A stretch of 40,908 nt of DNA, taken from NCBI RefSeq assembly GCF_004348325.1, contig NZ_SMKF01000031.1, forward strand, positions 1-40,908, given 5' to 3'. The notes under the pieces were generated by a model. It searched no databases. It saw only the letters and a program-made list of their open reading frames with translations, and was not told where the DNA came from. This DNA comes from Micromonospora sp. KC213 (lineage in GTDB: Bacteria; Actinomycetota; Actinomycetes; Mycobacteriales; Micromonosporaceae). Position numbers and translations under genes: made by a program. This document shows positions 33,014 through 40,908 of the stretch, one piece after another. Every line of letters starts with the position of its first letter. Within the stretch, counting starts at the first letter, position 1.

Positions 33014-34258
33014 TCAGCTGTTCGCCGCCCCGCCGCCAGAGGCTGGCTGGACCCGCTCGAACCGTACCCGGCTCAGCCAGCCTGGGAGGTCACTGAGCAC
33101 GTACAGTTCGCCGTGCACGTCGGCGTCGATCGCAGTCGGCTGGGTGGGGAAGTTGCCGATCGTCGCGGACTCGTAGCCGCCCGTGGGTTTGGGGCGCACG
33201 GCGAACGCGAGCGTCGAGCAGTAGTCGCTCGCGACGTAGGTCCCCCATGCCTCCGGGGTGGCGGACCCTCGGTACACCACGCCGCCGGTCACCGAGCAGT
33301 TCTCCGTAAGGAAATGTTCGTACTCGAAGACCGGGTCGGTGTACCGCACGCCCGGCCGGCATTGCCCCCGGTCGAACACCGGGGTGCCCTCCCGGCAGGA
33401 CCAGCCGAGGTTCGCCCCACCCTGCCACGGGCGGATGTGGTTGATCTCCTCGACCAGGCCCTGGCCGACGTCACCGATCCACAGCGAGCCGTCTACCCGG
33501 TCCACGGAGAACCGCCACGGGTTGCGTAGCCCGTAGAGCCAGATCTCTGGCCGCGCGCCGCGCTTGCGGACGAACGGGTTGTCGGAGGGCACGCAGTAGG
33601 GCTTCGGCCCGCAGGTGCGGTTGACGTCGATCCGCACGATCTTGCCGAGCAGGGTGCCGAGGTTCTGACCGGCCTTGAACGGGTCGTTCGTGTGGCCGCC
33701 GTCGCCGAGGGACCAGTAGAGGTAGCCGTCGCGGCCGAACGCCACCTGTCCGCCGTTGTGGTTGCCGTACTCGGCGTGCTCCTGGGTGAGCAGCACCTGC
33801 ACCCGGTCAGGAGCGCCGATGGGCACTCGCGCCAGGGTCAGCGCGCCGGCCGGTAGGCTCGTGTAGGCCACGTAGAGGATCCCGGTCCGCGCGAAGTTCG
33901 GCGCAGGCGTGATGCCGAGGAGGCCGCGCTCGTTGTCCGACGCGTCGATCCGGGCGGTCAGGTCAAGCACCGGCTCGGCCGCCAAGCCGGTGTCGGGGTG
34001 GTAGGCGCGAACGGTGCCGTTCTTCTCCGCGATCAGCATCCGGCCGTCCGGCAGCCCGGTGAGCGCGATCGGACGCCGCAGACCGAAAGCCACCCGTTCG
34101 GATATCACGGTCAACTCGGCGAGCGGCACTGCGCTGGTGTGGGCTGTGCCGGCCGCGGTGGTGCCGGCCACCGACGCCGGTGGCGATAGGAGCGCAGAAA
34201 GGGCCAGAACGAGCAGCCCGGCCAGCATGAGGGCCGGGCGACAATGCCGTCGCGACAT
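33014..34258 (-). CDS. Secreted PQQ-dependent glucose/sorbosone dehydrogenase-like protein
   Basis: A 414-residue secreted protein, with ATG at 34256-34258 behind GAGGAG. The signal peptide is about residues 1-32. The six-bladed propeller follows: LRRPIALTGLPDGRMLIAEK, DNERGLLGITPAPNF, EYGNHNGGQVAFGRDGYLYW, LGTLLGKIVRIDVN, YGLRNPWRFSVD and VTGGVVYRG. These are the sGDH/aldose sugar dehydrogenase motifs that bind PQQ and sugar; two Cys pairs suggest disulfides. It oxidises a sugar outside the cell; the substrate is unknown. It is related to the middle domain of the 28671-32258 protein. A near-perfect CebR palindrome is just upstream, so the two genes probably share control. Confidence 0.9.
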   Translation of the reverse strand: MSRRHCRPALMLAGLLVLALSALLSPPASVAGTTAAGTAHTSAVPLAELTVISERVAFGLRRPIALTGLPDGRMLIAEKNGTVRAYHPDTGLAAEPVLDLTARIDASDNERGLLGITPAPNFARTGILYVAYTSLPAGALTLARVPIGAPDRVQVLLTQEHAEYGNHNGGQVAFGRDGYLYWSLGDGGHTNDPFKAGQNLGTLLGKIVRIDVNRTCGPKPYCVPSDNPFVRKRGARPEIWLYGLRNPWRFSVDRVDGSLWIGDVGQGLVEEINHIRPWQGGANLGWSCREGTPVFDRGQCRPGVRYTDPVFEYEHFLTENCSVTGGVVYRGSATPEAWGTYVASDYCSTLAFAVRPKPTGGYESATIGNFPTQPTAIDADVHGELYVLSDLPGWLSRVRFERVQPASGGGAANS

Positions 34259-34298
34259 GTTTTCAGCTCCTCGAACAGGTGGGGTGGAGGGCGGGATC

Positions 34299-34312
34299 TG
34301 GGAGCGTTCCCA
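34299..34312. promoter_or_regulatory. CebR-type operator upstream of the second PQQ-type dehydrogenase
   Basis: TGGGAGCGTTCCCA differs at one position from the CebR consensus palindrome, 41 nt upstream of the dehydrogenase start and placed where promoter blockage would occur. Confidence 0.7.
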
Positions 34313-34635
34313 CGATACATTAGCTTCCATCGATGTCCAACTGGGGTCGCATGGGCCGCCAAGCCATAGGGACTGAGCGCCGCTTCGCCTTCCTCGGCAT
34401 CCCTGCGGCCTGCGACACAGCCTCCGTGGCGGTGCCGGGGCCGGGGTCGTCCCGGACCGCGCCGCCGTGGTCTTGACCTGCGCACTGTGGGCCGCCGTAG
34501 GCGCACTGACGCGCGAAGCCGTTCGCTGCACGTCACCCCCATTGGGCGCGAACGTCGCCAAGGAGATCCTGCGGGCGTGCCAAAGGTGTTGGCGGACCTG
34601 GTGGAACCTCTGTCCGCTCGGCAGCGGAGCACCTC

Positions 34636-34830
34636 GTGAACATCGCCAAGACTCTCCTGCGTTCTCAATCTCGCTTCACACCTGTGGTCAGGGAGCCGAC
34701 CAGCTTCTGCAACCTCGACCGCATCTGCTGCCACCTGCCAACCGCAGGCCCCGCAATCTGATGGAAATCTCGGCTGCGCAGGCTTGCGCCGAGTTATGGC
34801 GCTGGGAGCAGCCGGTGCGGCGCCTAATTT
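34636..34830 (+). pseudogene. Degenerate fragment of a radical SAM peptide maturase gene
   Basis: 34690-34745 resembles the 5' part of the maturase gene at about 17710-17780 at DNA level: GCCGACCAGCTTCTGCAACC is shared exactly, then CTCGAC and CTGC pieces, followed by CTGATGG. The reading frame from GTG 34636 gives PTSFCNLDRICCHLP, where the first Cys of the iron-sulfur motif survives but the second is now Arg. It stops shortly after. It is a dead copy of a maturase related to the cyclophane enzyme. Confidence 0.6.
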
Positions 34831-35583
34831 CCTCGTCGACGGGCAGGTGAGTGTGCGCCTGCGCTTCGAGTGCCCGGGCGTACATGTTGCCGCCCGTGCC
34901 GGCGGGCCCACACATAGGAGGCTCGACCGGCAGACGCCTGTCATCTGGGTGGTCTATTGCGGGAAGGAGAGCCTCGGTCTGGTCGCGAGGTGAGGGCTCG
35001 GCCGGGGCGGCACTTGACTGAGCACAGCCACGCCAGCGCTACGGACCGCTGCGACGCAATTCCGAACCGTGATTTCTCTGGTGTCCGCGCCTGGCGCGCA
35101 GCCACTCGCGGTGGCGCAACATATCGACAGAAATCAGTTTTCTTTCGGGGTGGGGGTCGCCGGGTCGAGGACTTTTGGCTGCTCACGCGGCAAGTCCTGG
35201 TTTATGCATCCCATGACTGTTTCAACTTTTCACAATGTGAAGACCGTGAACGACCCGCCCACTCCTGCGCTATTTACTCGGTTCATCCCTCGGTAGTACT
35301 GTCCGATCGGGCGGATTATTCCAATCCCTCGATATGACGAGGGAGTTGGGAGGGGTGGCAATGCCGAGAAGTGGAACAGAAGCGTACAGGGTCTGACGCA
35401 ACCGGTTCAAGACTTAGGCAGCCGGAATGTGTGGTAGGCATTCCGGGCGGTACGTCCTGCGCGACGGGGAAGGGTTTGACAAGCGTTTTGGACGACCGGT
35501 CCCTCCAATGGCAGCGGCTTGCCATTTGAAGATTGGTTCCGTCGCGGGGTAAGTGCATCAGTTCCGTACGTAGGGAGGCGCAG
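34831..35583. promoter_or_regulatory. Long upstream region of the levansucrase gene
   Basis: About 750 bp with no convincing gene and an AT-richer part from about 35090. A 13-bp palindrome, TTCACA-A-TGTGAA (35229-35241), and AACCGGTT (35400-35407) could be regulator sites. A TTGACA hexamer at about 35477 lacks a well-spaced -10. No copy of the ACAACGTTGT operator of the nearby LacI gene was seen here. Confidence 0.4.
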
Positions 35584-36975
35584 GTGCAGATTACGGTCAG
35601 AAACTGGAGGAGACCCCTGGGCGCGTTCGTCGCGACCCTGCTCGTCGGTGCGGCGGCCGCCGTACCGACAGGGGCCTCAGCCGCCCCCGCCGAGGCCACG
35701 GCGACGGCCGCCACGCAGGCCAGCTACGCTCCTCAGGACAAGTTCACCGCGACCTGGAAGCGCGCCGACGCGTTGAAGGTCCGATCGAACACCACCAACA
35801 CGAGCCCGCTCATTCCAGCGAACTTCCCGGTCATGACCGACAAGGTGTGGATCTGGGACACCTGGCCGTTGACGAACCTGTCGACCAACGTGGTGACCTA
35901 CAAGGGTTGGCACGTGATCTTCTCGCTGACCGCGCCCCGGAACATCTTCTTCGGTGACCGGCACTGGCAGGCGCGTATCGGCTTCTTCTACTCCCGCGAC
36001 GGTAAGTCGTGGAAGTACGGCGGCCACCTGTTCCCGGCGGGCACCTCCCTCGGTTCACGTGAGTGGGCCGGCTCGACGATTCTGCGTGACGGCAACGAGG
36101 TGCAGACCTTCTACACCGCCTCCGGCCGCGACAACGGCGGCGTCGACCCCAACGACGCCCTGCAGCGCCTCGCCACGGCGACTGGGCGGATCCACGCCGA
36201 CGACCGCGGTGTGTGGTTCACCGGATTCCGCAATCACAAGATCATCGCCGAGGCGGACGGGCGCTTCTACCAGACGCTCGAACAGTCTCAGGCCGGCCCG
36301 ATCATCTACGCCTTCCGTGACCCGTTCGCCTTCCGCAACCCCGACGACGACCGCACGTACATCCTTTTCGAGGGCAACACCGGTGGCGTGGCCGGCGAGT
36401 ACCAGTGCCAGCAGCGGGACCTGGGGAAGCTGCCACCCGGGCACACGGTACCGGCAGAGGCGCGTTACTACACCGGCAACATCGGACTCATGGAGGCGAC
36501 CCGCAGCGACCTGCGCAGCTGGCGGCTGCTTCCGCCGATCCTGTCGGCGAACTGCGTCAACCAGCAGACCGAGCGCCCGCACCTGGTCTTCCGCAACGGC
36601 AAGGTGTACCTGTTCACGATCAGCCACACGTTCACCTTCGCCCCGGGTCTGACCGGGCCTGACGGCGTCTACGGCTTTGTCGGCGAGTCGCTGCGCAGCA
36701 ACTACCGACCGCTCAACGCCAGCGCTCTGGTCCTGGGCAACCCCCCGGAGCAGCGCCTGCAGCAGTACTCACACTATGTGATGCCGAACCTGTTGGTGGA
36801 GAGCTTCATCGACACGATCTTCACCCAGCCCGGTGAGCAGGCTCCCGTCTACGGTGGCACCCTCGCGCCGACGTTGCGCCTGGACATCCGTGGCAACCGC
36901 ACCTACGTCGTCGAGGAACTCGACTACGGCTACATTCCGGCCACCCAGCAGACGCGACGACAGCAGCTGGGATAG
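35584..36975 (+). CDS. GH68 levansucrase/inulosucrase
   Basis: A 463-residue secreted enzyme, with GTG at 35584 behind GGGAGG (an upstream ATG at 35533 lacks a site). The signal peptide ends near residue 37 (ASA). Key GH68 motifs are present: VWIWDTWPL with nucleophile Asp92, SREWAGSTIL, AFRDPFAFRN with transition-state Asp246, and TERPHLVFRNGKVYLF with acid/base Glu330. It cleaves sucrose and builds a fructan (levan or inulin type cannot be told) outside the cell. With the downstream LacI gene and GH32 enzyme it forms a fructan locus. Confidence 0.92.
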   Translation: MQITVRNWRRPLGAFVATLLVGAAAAVPTGASAAPAEATATAATQASYAPQDKFTATWKRADALKVRSNTTNTSPLIPANFPVMTDKVWIWDTWPLTNLSTNVVTYKGWHVIFSLTAPRNIFFGDRHWQARIGFFYSRDGKSWKYGGHLFPAGTSLGSREWAGSTILRDGNEVQTFYTASGRDNGGVDPNDALQRLATATGRIHADDRGVWFTGFRNHKIIAEADGRFYQTLEQSQAGPIIYAFRDPFAFRNPDDDRTYILFEGNTGGVAGEYQCQQRDLGKLPPGHTVPAEARYYTGNIGLMEATRSDLRSWRLLPPILSANCVNQQTERPHLVFRNGKVYLFTISHTFTFAPGLTGPDGVYGFVGESLRSNYRPLNASALVLGNPPEQRLQQYSHYVMPNLLVESFIDTIFTQPGEQAPVYGGTLAPTLRLDIRGNRTYVVEELDYGYIPATQQTRRQQLG

Positions 36976-37031
36976 CCCTGATCAAGCAGACCGGTAGGGG
37001 CCGTGACAATCACTGCCCCTACCGGCCCGTC

Positions 37032-38069
37032 TCATGAGGACGGTGGCCACAGCTCGCCCGACCCGCGTCGGACGAGCTCGGCCGGGACGACCGCGTGTAC
37101 CGCCGGCGACCGGTCCCCCTCGATGCGGGAGAGCACCAGGTCCGCGGCGGTGCGCCCGATCAGGGGTACGTCCTGGCGTACGACGGTGATCGCTGGGTCC
37201 AGCATGTCGGCCAACGGGAAGTCGTCGAAGCCGATCAGCGCGACGCGGTGTTGCCAGCCTCGAGCGAGCAGCACGCGCATCGCCCCCACCGTGATGAGGT
37301 TCTGCGCCGTGAATATCGCCGTGGGCGCACTGGTGAGGTCGAGCAGGCCGGCGACGGCGCGCTCTGCCGCGTCGACGCCCTTGAGATCCGTGCATACCGA
37401 TTCGTCGCGCCATCTCAACCCGGCCTGGGCCAGCCCCTCAAGATAACCGATGCGGCGCTCCTGGCTGGTCCAGACGGTTTCCCGGCCGCCGAGGAAGGCG
37501 ATGTGCCGATGCCCGTACGCGGCGAGTTGCAGAACCGCCTGCCGGGAGCTTTCTCGATTCGTGGTGGTGACGCTGTCGGTGTCACTGAAGGTGGGCGGGC
37601 GGTCCACCAGCACCATCGGGGTACCGCGCGACCGTTCGTGCTGCAGGTCGTCCTGCTGCCCGCTGGCGGCCATGACGACGACGCCATCCACCCGTCGCCC
37701 GGCCAGGGACTCGAGTTGTTCCCGTTGCAGGTCGATGTCGTCTTCCGCGCTGCTGGCAAGCACGAGTACCCGGTCGCGTCGGGCCCGCTCCTCGACGGCG
37801 CGCAACAGCGCGGCGTCGAAGGGATTGGACAGGTCCTCGACGAGGACGCCCAGGGTCGCGCTCCGCCGGTCGGAGCGGCGGAGGCTGCTCGCGCTCAGGT
37901 TCGGCCGGTACCCGAGACTCTGGGCCGCGGCCCGCACGCGCTCGACCACGTCGGCGCCGGCGCCGCCCTGATCGTTGATGACCCGGGAAACCGTCTTGAT
38001 GCTCACCCCGGCCAGCGCGGCGACGTCGCGCATGGTGGGCTCGATGCGCCGCGCCGGAACCTGCGTCAT
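37032..38069 (-). CDS. LacI-family regulator of fructan genes
   Basis: A 345-residue regulator. The helix-turn-helix is TMRDVAALAGVSIKTVSRVI (about 12-31), followed by the hinge helix NLSASSLRRSDRRSATLGVL (about 57-76) with the LacI-type Leu-Arg pair. The periplasmic-binding-like effector domain ends with VALIGFDDFPLADMLDPAIT. It is divergent from the GH32 gene, with two CAACGTTG palindromes between them, so it probably represses the levanase and possibly itself until a fructan-derived sugar is present. Whether the levansucrase 60 nt beyond its 3' end is in the same regulon is unclear. Confidence 0.92.
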   Translation of the reverse strand: MTQVPARRIEPTMRDVAALAGVSIKTVSRVINDQGGAGADVVERVRAAAQSLGYRPNLSASSLRRSDRRSATLGVLVEDLSNPFDAALLRAVEERARRDRVLVLASSAEDDIDLQREQLESLAGRRVDGVVVMAASGQQDDLQHERSRGTPMVLVDRPPTFSDTDSVTTTNRESSRQAVLQLAAYGHRHIAFLGGRETVWTSQERRIGYLEGLAQAGLRWRDESVCTDLKGVDAAERAVAGLLDLTSAPTAIFTAQNLITVGAMRVLLARGWQHRVALIGFDDFPLADMLDPAITVVRQDVPLIGRTAADLVLSRIEGDRSPAVHAVVPAELVRRGSGELWPPSS

Positions 38070-38138
38070 GTCGCCGTTACTCCCGTCAGGTTACGGTTAT
38101 GTTACAAAGACTTGTCGTGATCGATTACTCGCCCGTAG

Positions 38139-38152
38139 CGTCAACGTTGTCG
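38139..38152. promoter_or_regulatory. LacI-type operator 1
   Basis: CGTCAACGTTGTCG, a 14-bp near-palindrome (one mismatched pair) centred on CAACGTTG, 70 nt upstream of the LacI start. It matches operator 2. Confidence 0.65.
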
Positions 38153-38259
38153 TACCGGCGTTGCGCAGGTGATGCTCGGCGACGTCTTCGAAACGCCGTC
38201 CCAGGATACGGTTCGCCAACCCACCGGCTCTGCAGGCGATCCACTGTCCATGCCACGTA

Positions 38260-38273
38260 CGACAACGTTGTCG
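38260..38273. promoter_or_regulatory. LacI-type operator 2
   Basis: CGACAACGTTGTCG, a perfect 14-bp palindrome with the central CG typical of LacI-family sites, 54 nt upstream of the GH32 start. It lies 121 bp centre to centre from operator 1, a distance that would allow looping. Confidence 0.75.
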
Positions 38274-38327
38274 CAGGGGCGGTACCCGTGCCGCCCGGTC
38301 ATGCCGACCCACGATCAGGAGGTCAGG

Positions 38328-40868
38328 ATGTACCACCGACTGGCCACGACGTACGCCGCCGCCGCTCTGAGTGTTGCCGTCATGGCTGGGTTGTCCTCCG
38401 CGGCGCCCATCCCCGGGCCAGAGGCCGACGCCCCTGCGACCTTCGCCGAGCCCTACCGTCCGCAATTCCACTTCACGCCCGAGCGCAACTGGTTGAACGA
38501 CCCGAACGGACTGCTCTACCACGAGGGTGAGTACCACCTGTTCTTCCAGTACAACCCGGACGGCACCGGGTGGGGCAACATCTCGTGGGGCCACGCGGTC
38601 AGCACGGACCTCGTGCACTGGCGACAACTGCCGCTGGCCATCGGCCACGACGACGAGGAAATGATCTTCTCTGGCAGCGCGGTCGTCGACCACGCCAACA
38701 CCTCCGGATTCGGCACCCCGGACGAGCCCGCGATGGTCGCCGTCTACACCGGTGCGGCCAAGACCGGCGGGAGCCAGACGCAATCGCTGGCCTACAGCAT
38801 CGACCGCGGTCGGACGTGGACCAAGTACGCGAGCAATCCGGTGCTCGACATCGGCTCACGCGAGTTCCGTGACCCGAAGGTGCAGTGGTACGCGCCGACC
38901 AAGAGCTGGCTCATGGCCCTGGTCCTGGCCACCGAACGCAAGGTGCGCTTCTACTCCTCAAAGGACCTGAAGTCCTGGACCCATCTCAGTGACTTCGGCC
39001 CGGCCGGCGCGGCCGGCGGCGTCTGGGAGTGCCCAGATCTGTTCCCGCTACCGGTGGACGGCAACACCGGCAAGCAGAAGTGGGTGTTGATCGTCAGCCT
39101 GAGCCCCGGTGGCATCCAGGGAGGCTCGGCGACCCAGTACTTCGTGGGCGACTTCGACGGCAGGACGTTCACCCCGGACGACGACGGCTCCCACACGCCT
39201 CCCGCCGGCGCCGTGCTGCAGTCCTTCGAGGCGACGGACTTCGCCGGATGGACGGCAACCGGCACCGCGTTCGGTCCCGGTCCGTCGGCGGGAGGCTGGC
39301 AGAACCAGCACGGGGTCACCGGCTTCCTCGGCCAGCGCCTGGCCAACAGCTTCCACGGCGGGGACGCCCCGACCGGCACCCTGACCTCGCCGCCGTTCAC
39401 CGCACGCAAGCCGTACCTCAACTTCCTCGTCGGCGGGGGTAAACACCCGCACAACCCGGACGCGGTCGCGCGAGCCACGCCACCCACCGGCACCCTGCTC
39501 GCCGACTTCGAGGGCGGCGGCTACGGCGACTGGACGGTGACCGGCCGGGCGTTCGGCGCCGCCCCCGCCACCGGCACGCTGCCCGGCCAACAGCAAGTGT
39601 CCGGGTGGCTGGGCAACGGCCTGGTCAACACCTACGTCGAAGGCGACTCGACGGTCGGCACGCTGGCCTCGCCGACCTTCACCATCGACAAGGCGTACCT
39701 CAACTTCCTCATCGCCGGCGGCTACCACCCGATGAGCCTCGGCGACCCGACGGCGGTCAACCTCGTCGTCGACGGGAAGGTCGTCCGCACGGCCACCGGC
39801 AACGACTCCGAGGCGTTGAACTGGGCCAGCTGGGACGTCCGTGACCTGGCCGGCAAGGCGGCCCAGATCCAGGTCGTCGATGCCAACACCGGCAGTTGGG
39901 GCCACATCAACCTCGACCACGTCGTGCTCTCCGACACCCGGGCCAGACCCGTCTCCACCGAAACCTCAGTCAACCTGCTCGTCGGCGGCAAGGTCGTACA
40001 GGGTGTCACCGGGCCCAACAGCGGCGTCCTCGACTGGGCCCACTTCGACCTTCGCCCCTATCAAGGCAGGCAGGTCCAGATCCAGTTGGTGGACAACAAC
40101 ACCGGCGGCTGGGGCCACATCATGGCCGACCACTTCGTCGCCGCCGACGCGCCCGCGCGGTCGGTTCTCGAACGCGCGAGCTGGGTCGACCACGGCAAGG
40201 ACTACTACGCCGCCATCTCCTTCGACAACGTGCCCGACGGCAAGCGGTACATGATCGGCTGGATGAACAACTGGCAGTACGCCGGAATCATCCCCACCTC
40301 CACCTGGCGGGGGGCGATGAGCGTGCCGCGCGAGATGGGACTGCGCACCATCGACGGCAAGCTGCGTCTGGTCCAGCAGCCGGTACCTGGATTGAACCAG
40401 CTCCGCCACGGTCCACCGGTCACCGCGCAGAACCGGACGATCCGCGCGGGTTCCGCGTCGCCGATCGGCCGCGGCCGTGCCGTGGAGATCGCGGCAACGT
40501 TCTCTCTGGGTGACGCGGAGCGGTTCGGAATCAAGATCCACGCCGGAGCGGGCCAGGAGACGGTCGTCGGTTACGACCGTCGGACCAGACAGGTGTATGT
40601 CGACCGGTCCCGGTCCGGTGCCGTCGACTTCAGCCGAGACTTCGCCGGTGTGCATCGCGCGCCACTGGAAGCCCAGAACGGCAAGGTGACGCTGCGCATC
40701 TTGGCTGACTGGTCCTCGGTGGAGGTTTTCGGCGGCCAGGGCCAGGCCGTGATCACTGATCAGGTGTTTCCCGGCGCGGACGGCGACAGCGTGCAGGTCT
40801 TCGCCGAGCGGGGATCCGTGCGGCTGGACGCGCTCCAGCTCTGGCAGCTTCGCTCGTACCGGAACTGA
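38328..40868 (+). CDS. Secreted GH32 levanase/exo-inulinase with duplicated internal module
   Basis: An 846-residue secreted enzyme, with ATG at 38328 behind AGGAGGTCAGG. The signal peptide ends near residue 26. The five-bladed GH32 propeller shows WLNDPNG (nucleophile Asp58), FRDPKV (Asp182) and ECPDLF (acid/base Glu234). At about residue 290 the propeller is interrupted by about 320 residues with two related modules: each has a Phe-Glu-x-x-x-(Phe/Tyr)-x-x-Trp-x-x-Thr-Gly opening and ends near YLNFL(V/I). The propeller resumes at YYAAISFDNVPDGKRYMIGWM, and the C-terminal beta-sandwich ends the protein. The insert may bind fructan. Control is probably by the divergent LacI protein. Confidence 0.92.
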   Translation: MYHRLATTYAAAALSVAVMAGLSSAAPIPGPEADAPATFAEPYRPQFHFTPERNWLNDPNGLLYHEGEYHLFFQYNPDGTGWGNISWGHAVSTDLVHWRQLPLAIGHDDEEMIFSGSAVVDHANTSGFGTPDEPAMVAVYTGAAKTGGSQTQSLAYSIDRGRTWTKYASNPVLDIGSREFRDPKVQWYAPTKSWLMALVLATERKVRFYSSKDLKSWTHLSDFGPAGAAGGVWECPDLFPLPVDGNTGKQKWVLIVSLSPGGIQGGSATQYFVGDFDGRTFTPDDDGSHTPPAGAVLQSFEATDFAGWTATGTAFGPGPSAGGWQNQHGVTGFLGQRLANSFHGGDAPTGTLTSPPFTARKPYLNFLVGGGKHPHNPDAVARATPPTGTLLADFEGGGYGDWTVTGRAFGAAPATGTLPGQQQVSGWLGNGLVNTYVEGDSTVGTLASPTFTIDKAYLNFLIAGGYHPMSLGDPTAVNLVVDGKVVRTATGNDSEALNWASWDVRDLAGKAAQIQVVDANTGSWGHINLDHVVLSDTRARPVSTETSVNLLVGGKVVQGVTGPNSGVLDWAHFDLRPYQGRQVQIQLVDNNTGGWGHIMADHFVAADAPARSVLERASWVDHGKDYYAAISFDNVPDGKRYMIGWMNNWQYAGIIPTSTWRGAMSVPREMGLRTIDGKLRLVQQPVPGLNQLRHGPPVTAQNRTIRAGSASPIGRGRAVEIAATFSLGDAERFGIKIHAGAGQETVVGYDRRTRQVYVDRSRSGAVDFSRDFAGVHRAPLEAQNGKVTLRILADWSSVEVFGGQGQAVITDQVFPGADGDSVQVFAERGSVRLDALQLWQLRSYRN

Positions 40869-40908
40869 TCCTGCTCGGCCGGCTGCGCACCTCAGGGGTG
40901 GGCCGGGG

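Overview
The window is high-GC DNA with actinomycete gene style: GTG starts, ATGA and GTGA overlaps, short intergenic gaps and secreted modular glycosidases with CBM2/CBM6 modules. Gene types point to a Micromonospora-like or related filamentous actinomycete. This is an inference, because no rRNA or species marker is present.

Layout. Positions 1-8.7 kb look like conserved chromosome: a CopC/CopD-type copper protein with a YcnI-type partner, a membrane protein, a GT87-type glycosyltransferase, oligoribonuclease, tRNA-His, and two tandem lipoprotein L,D-transpeptidases. A complete tRNA-Lys (8840-8915) follows. A 27-base piece of its 3' half recurs exactly at 32716-32742, so the interval of about 23.9 kb between the copies is probably an old tRNA-targeted integrative element. 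No integrase was seen. The interval is full of decay and foreign genes: a frameshifted HAD hydrolase, a second-type TrpRS, an IS5-like element that splits a small gene, an orphan HsdR-N-like nuclease, a fragment resembling actinobacterial replication-relaxation proteins, an HsdR C-terminal wreck, a broken IS701-like transposase and an ECF sigma factor with DUF899.

The most notable system is at 15.5-20.3 kb: a RiPP cluster. A regulator faces a five-gene chain whose neighbours overlap by 4 nt each (16929-18954). The chain includes a radical SAM/SPASM maturase and a 60-residue precursor whose C-terminus carries four aromatic-Asp-Asn/Ser motifs spaced exactly six residues apart, as expected for a multi-cyclophane peptide (AmcA/AmcB-like). 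A pentapeptide-repeat protein and a P-loop kinase-like protein follow. The maturase is split by an apparent one-base deletion. A degenerate fragment of a second similar maturase lies at about 34.68 kb.

Beyond the cluster come a WXG100-like polymorphic-toxin candidate with a small partner gene, and a GntR/PP2C-like/SemiSWEET operon. The right part (28.3-40.9 kb) is devoted to extracellular carbohydrate use. Two secreted PQQ-type sugar dehydrogenases each sit behind a near-perfect CebR-type palindrome. A GH68 levansucrase, a LacI regulator and a divergent GH32 levanase with two palindromic operators form a levan synthesis and degradation locus.
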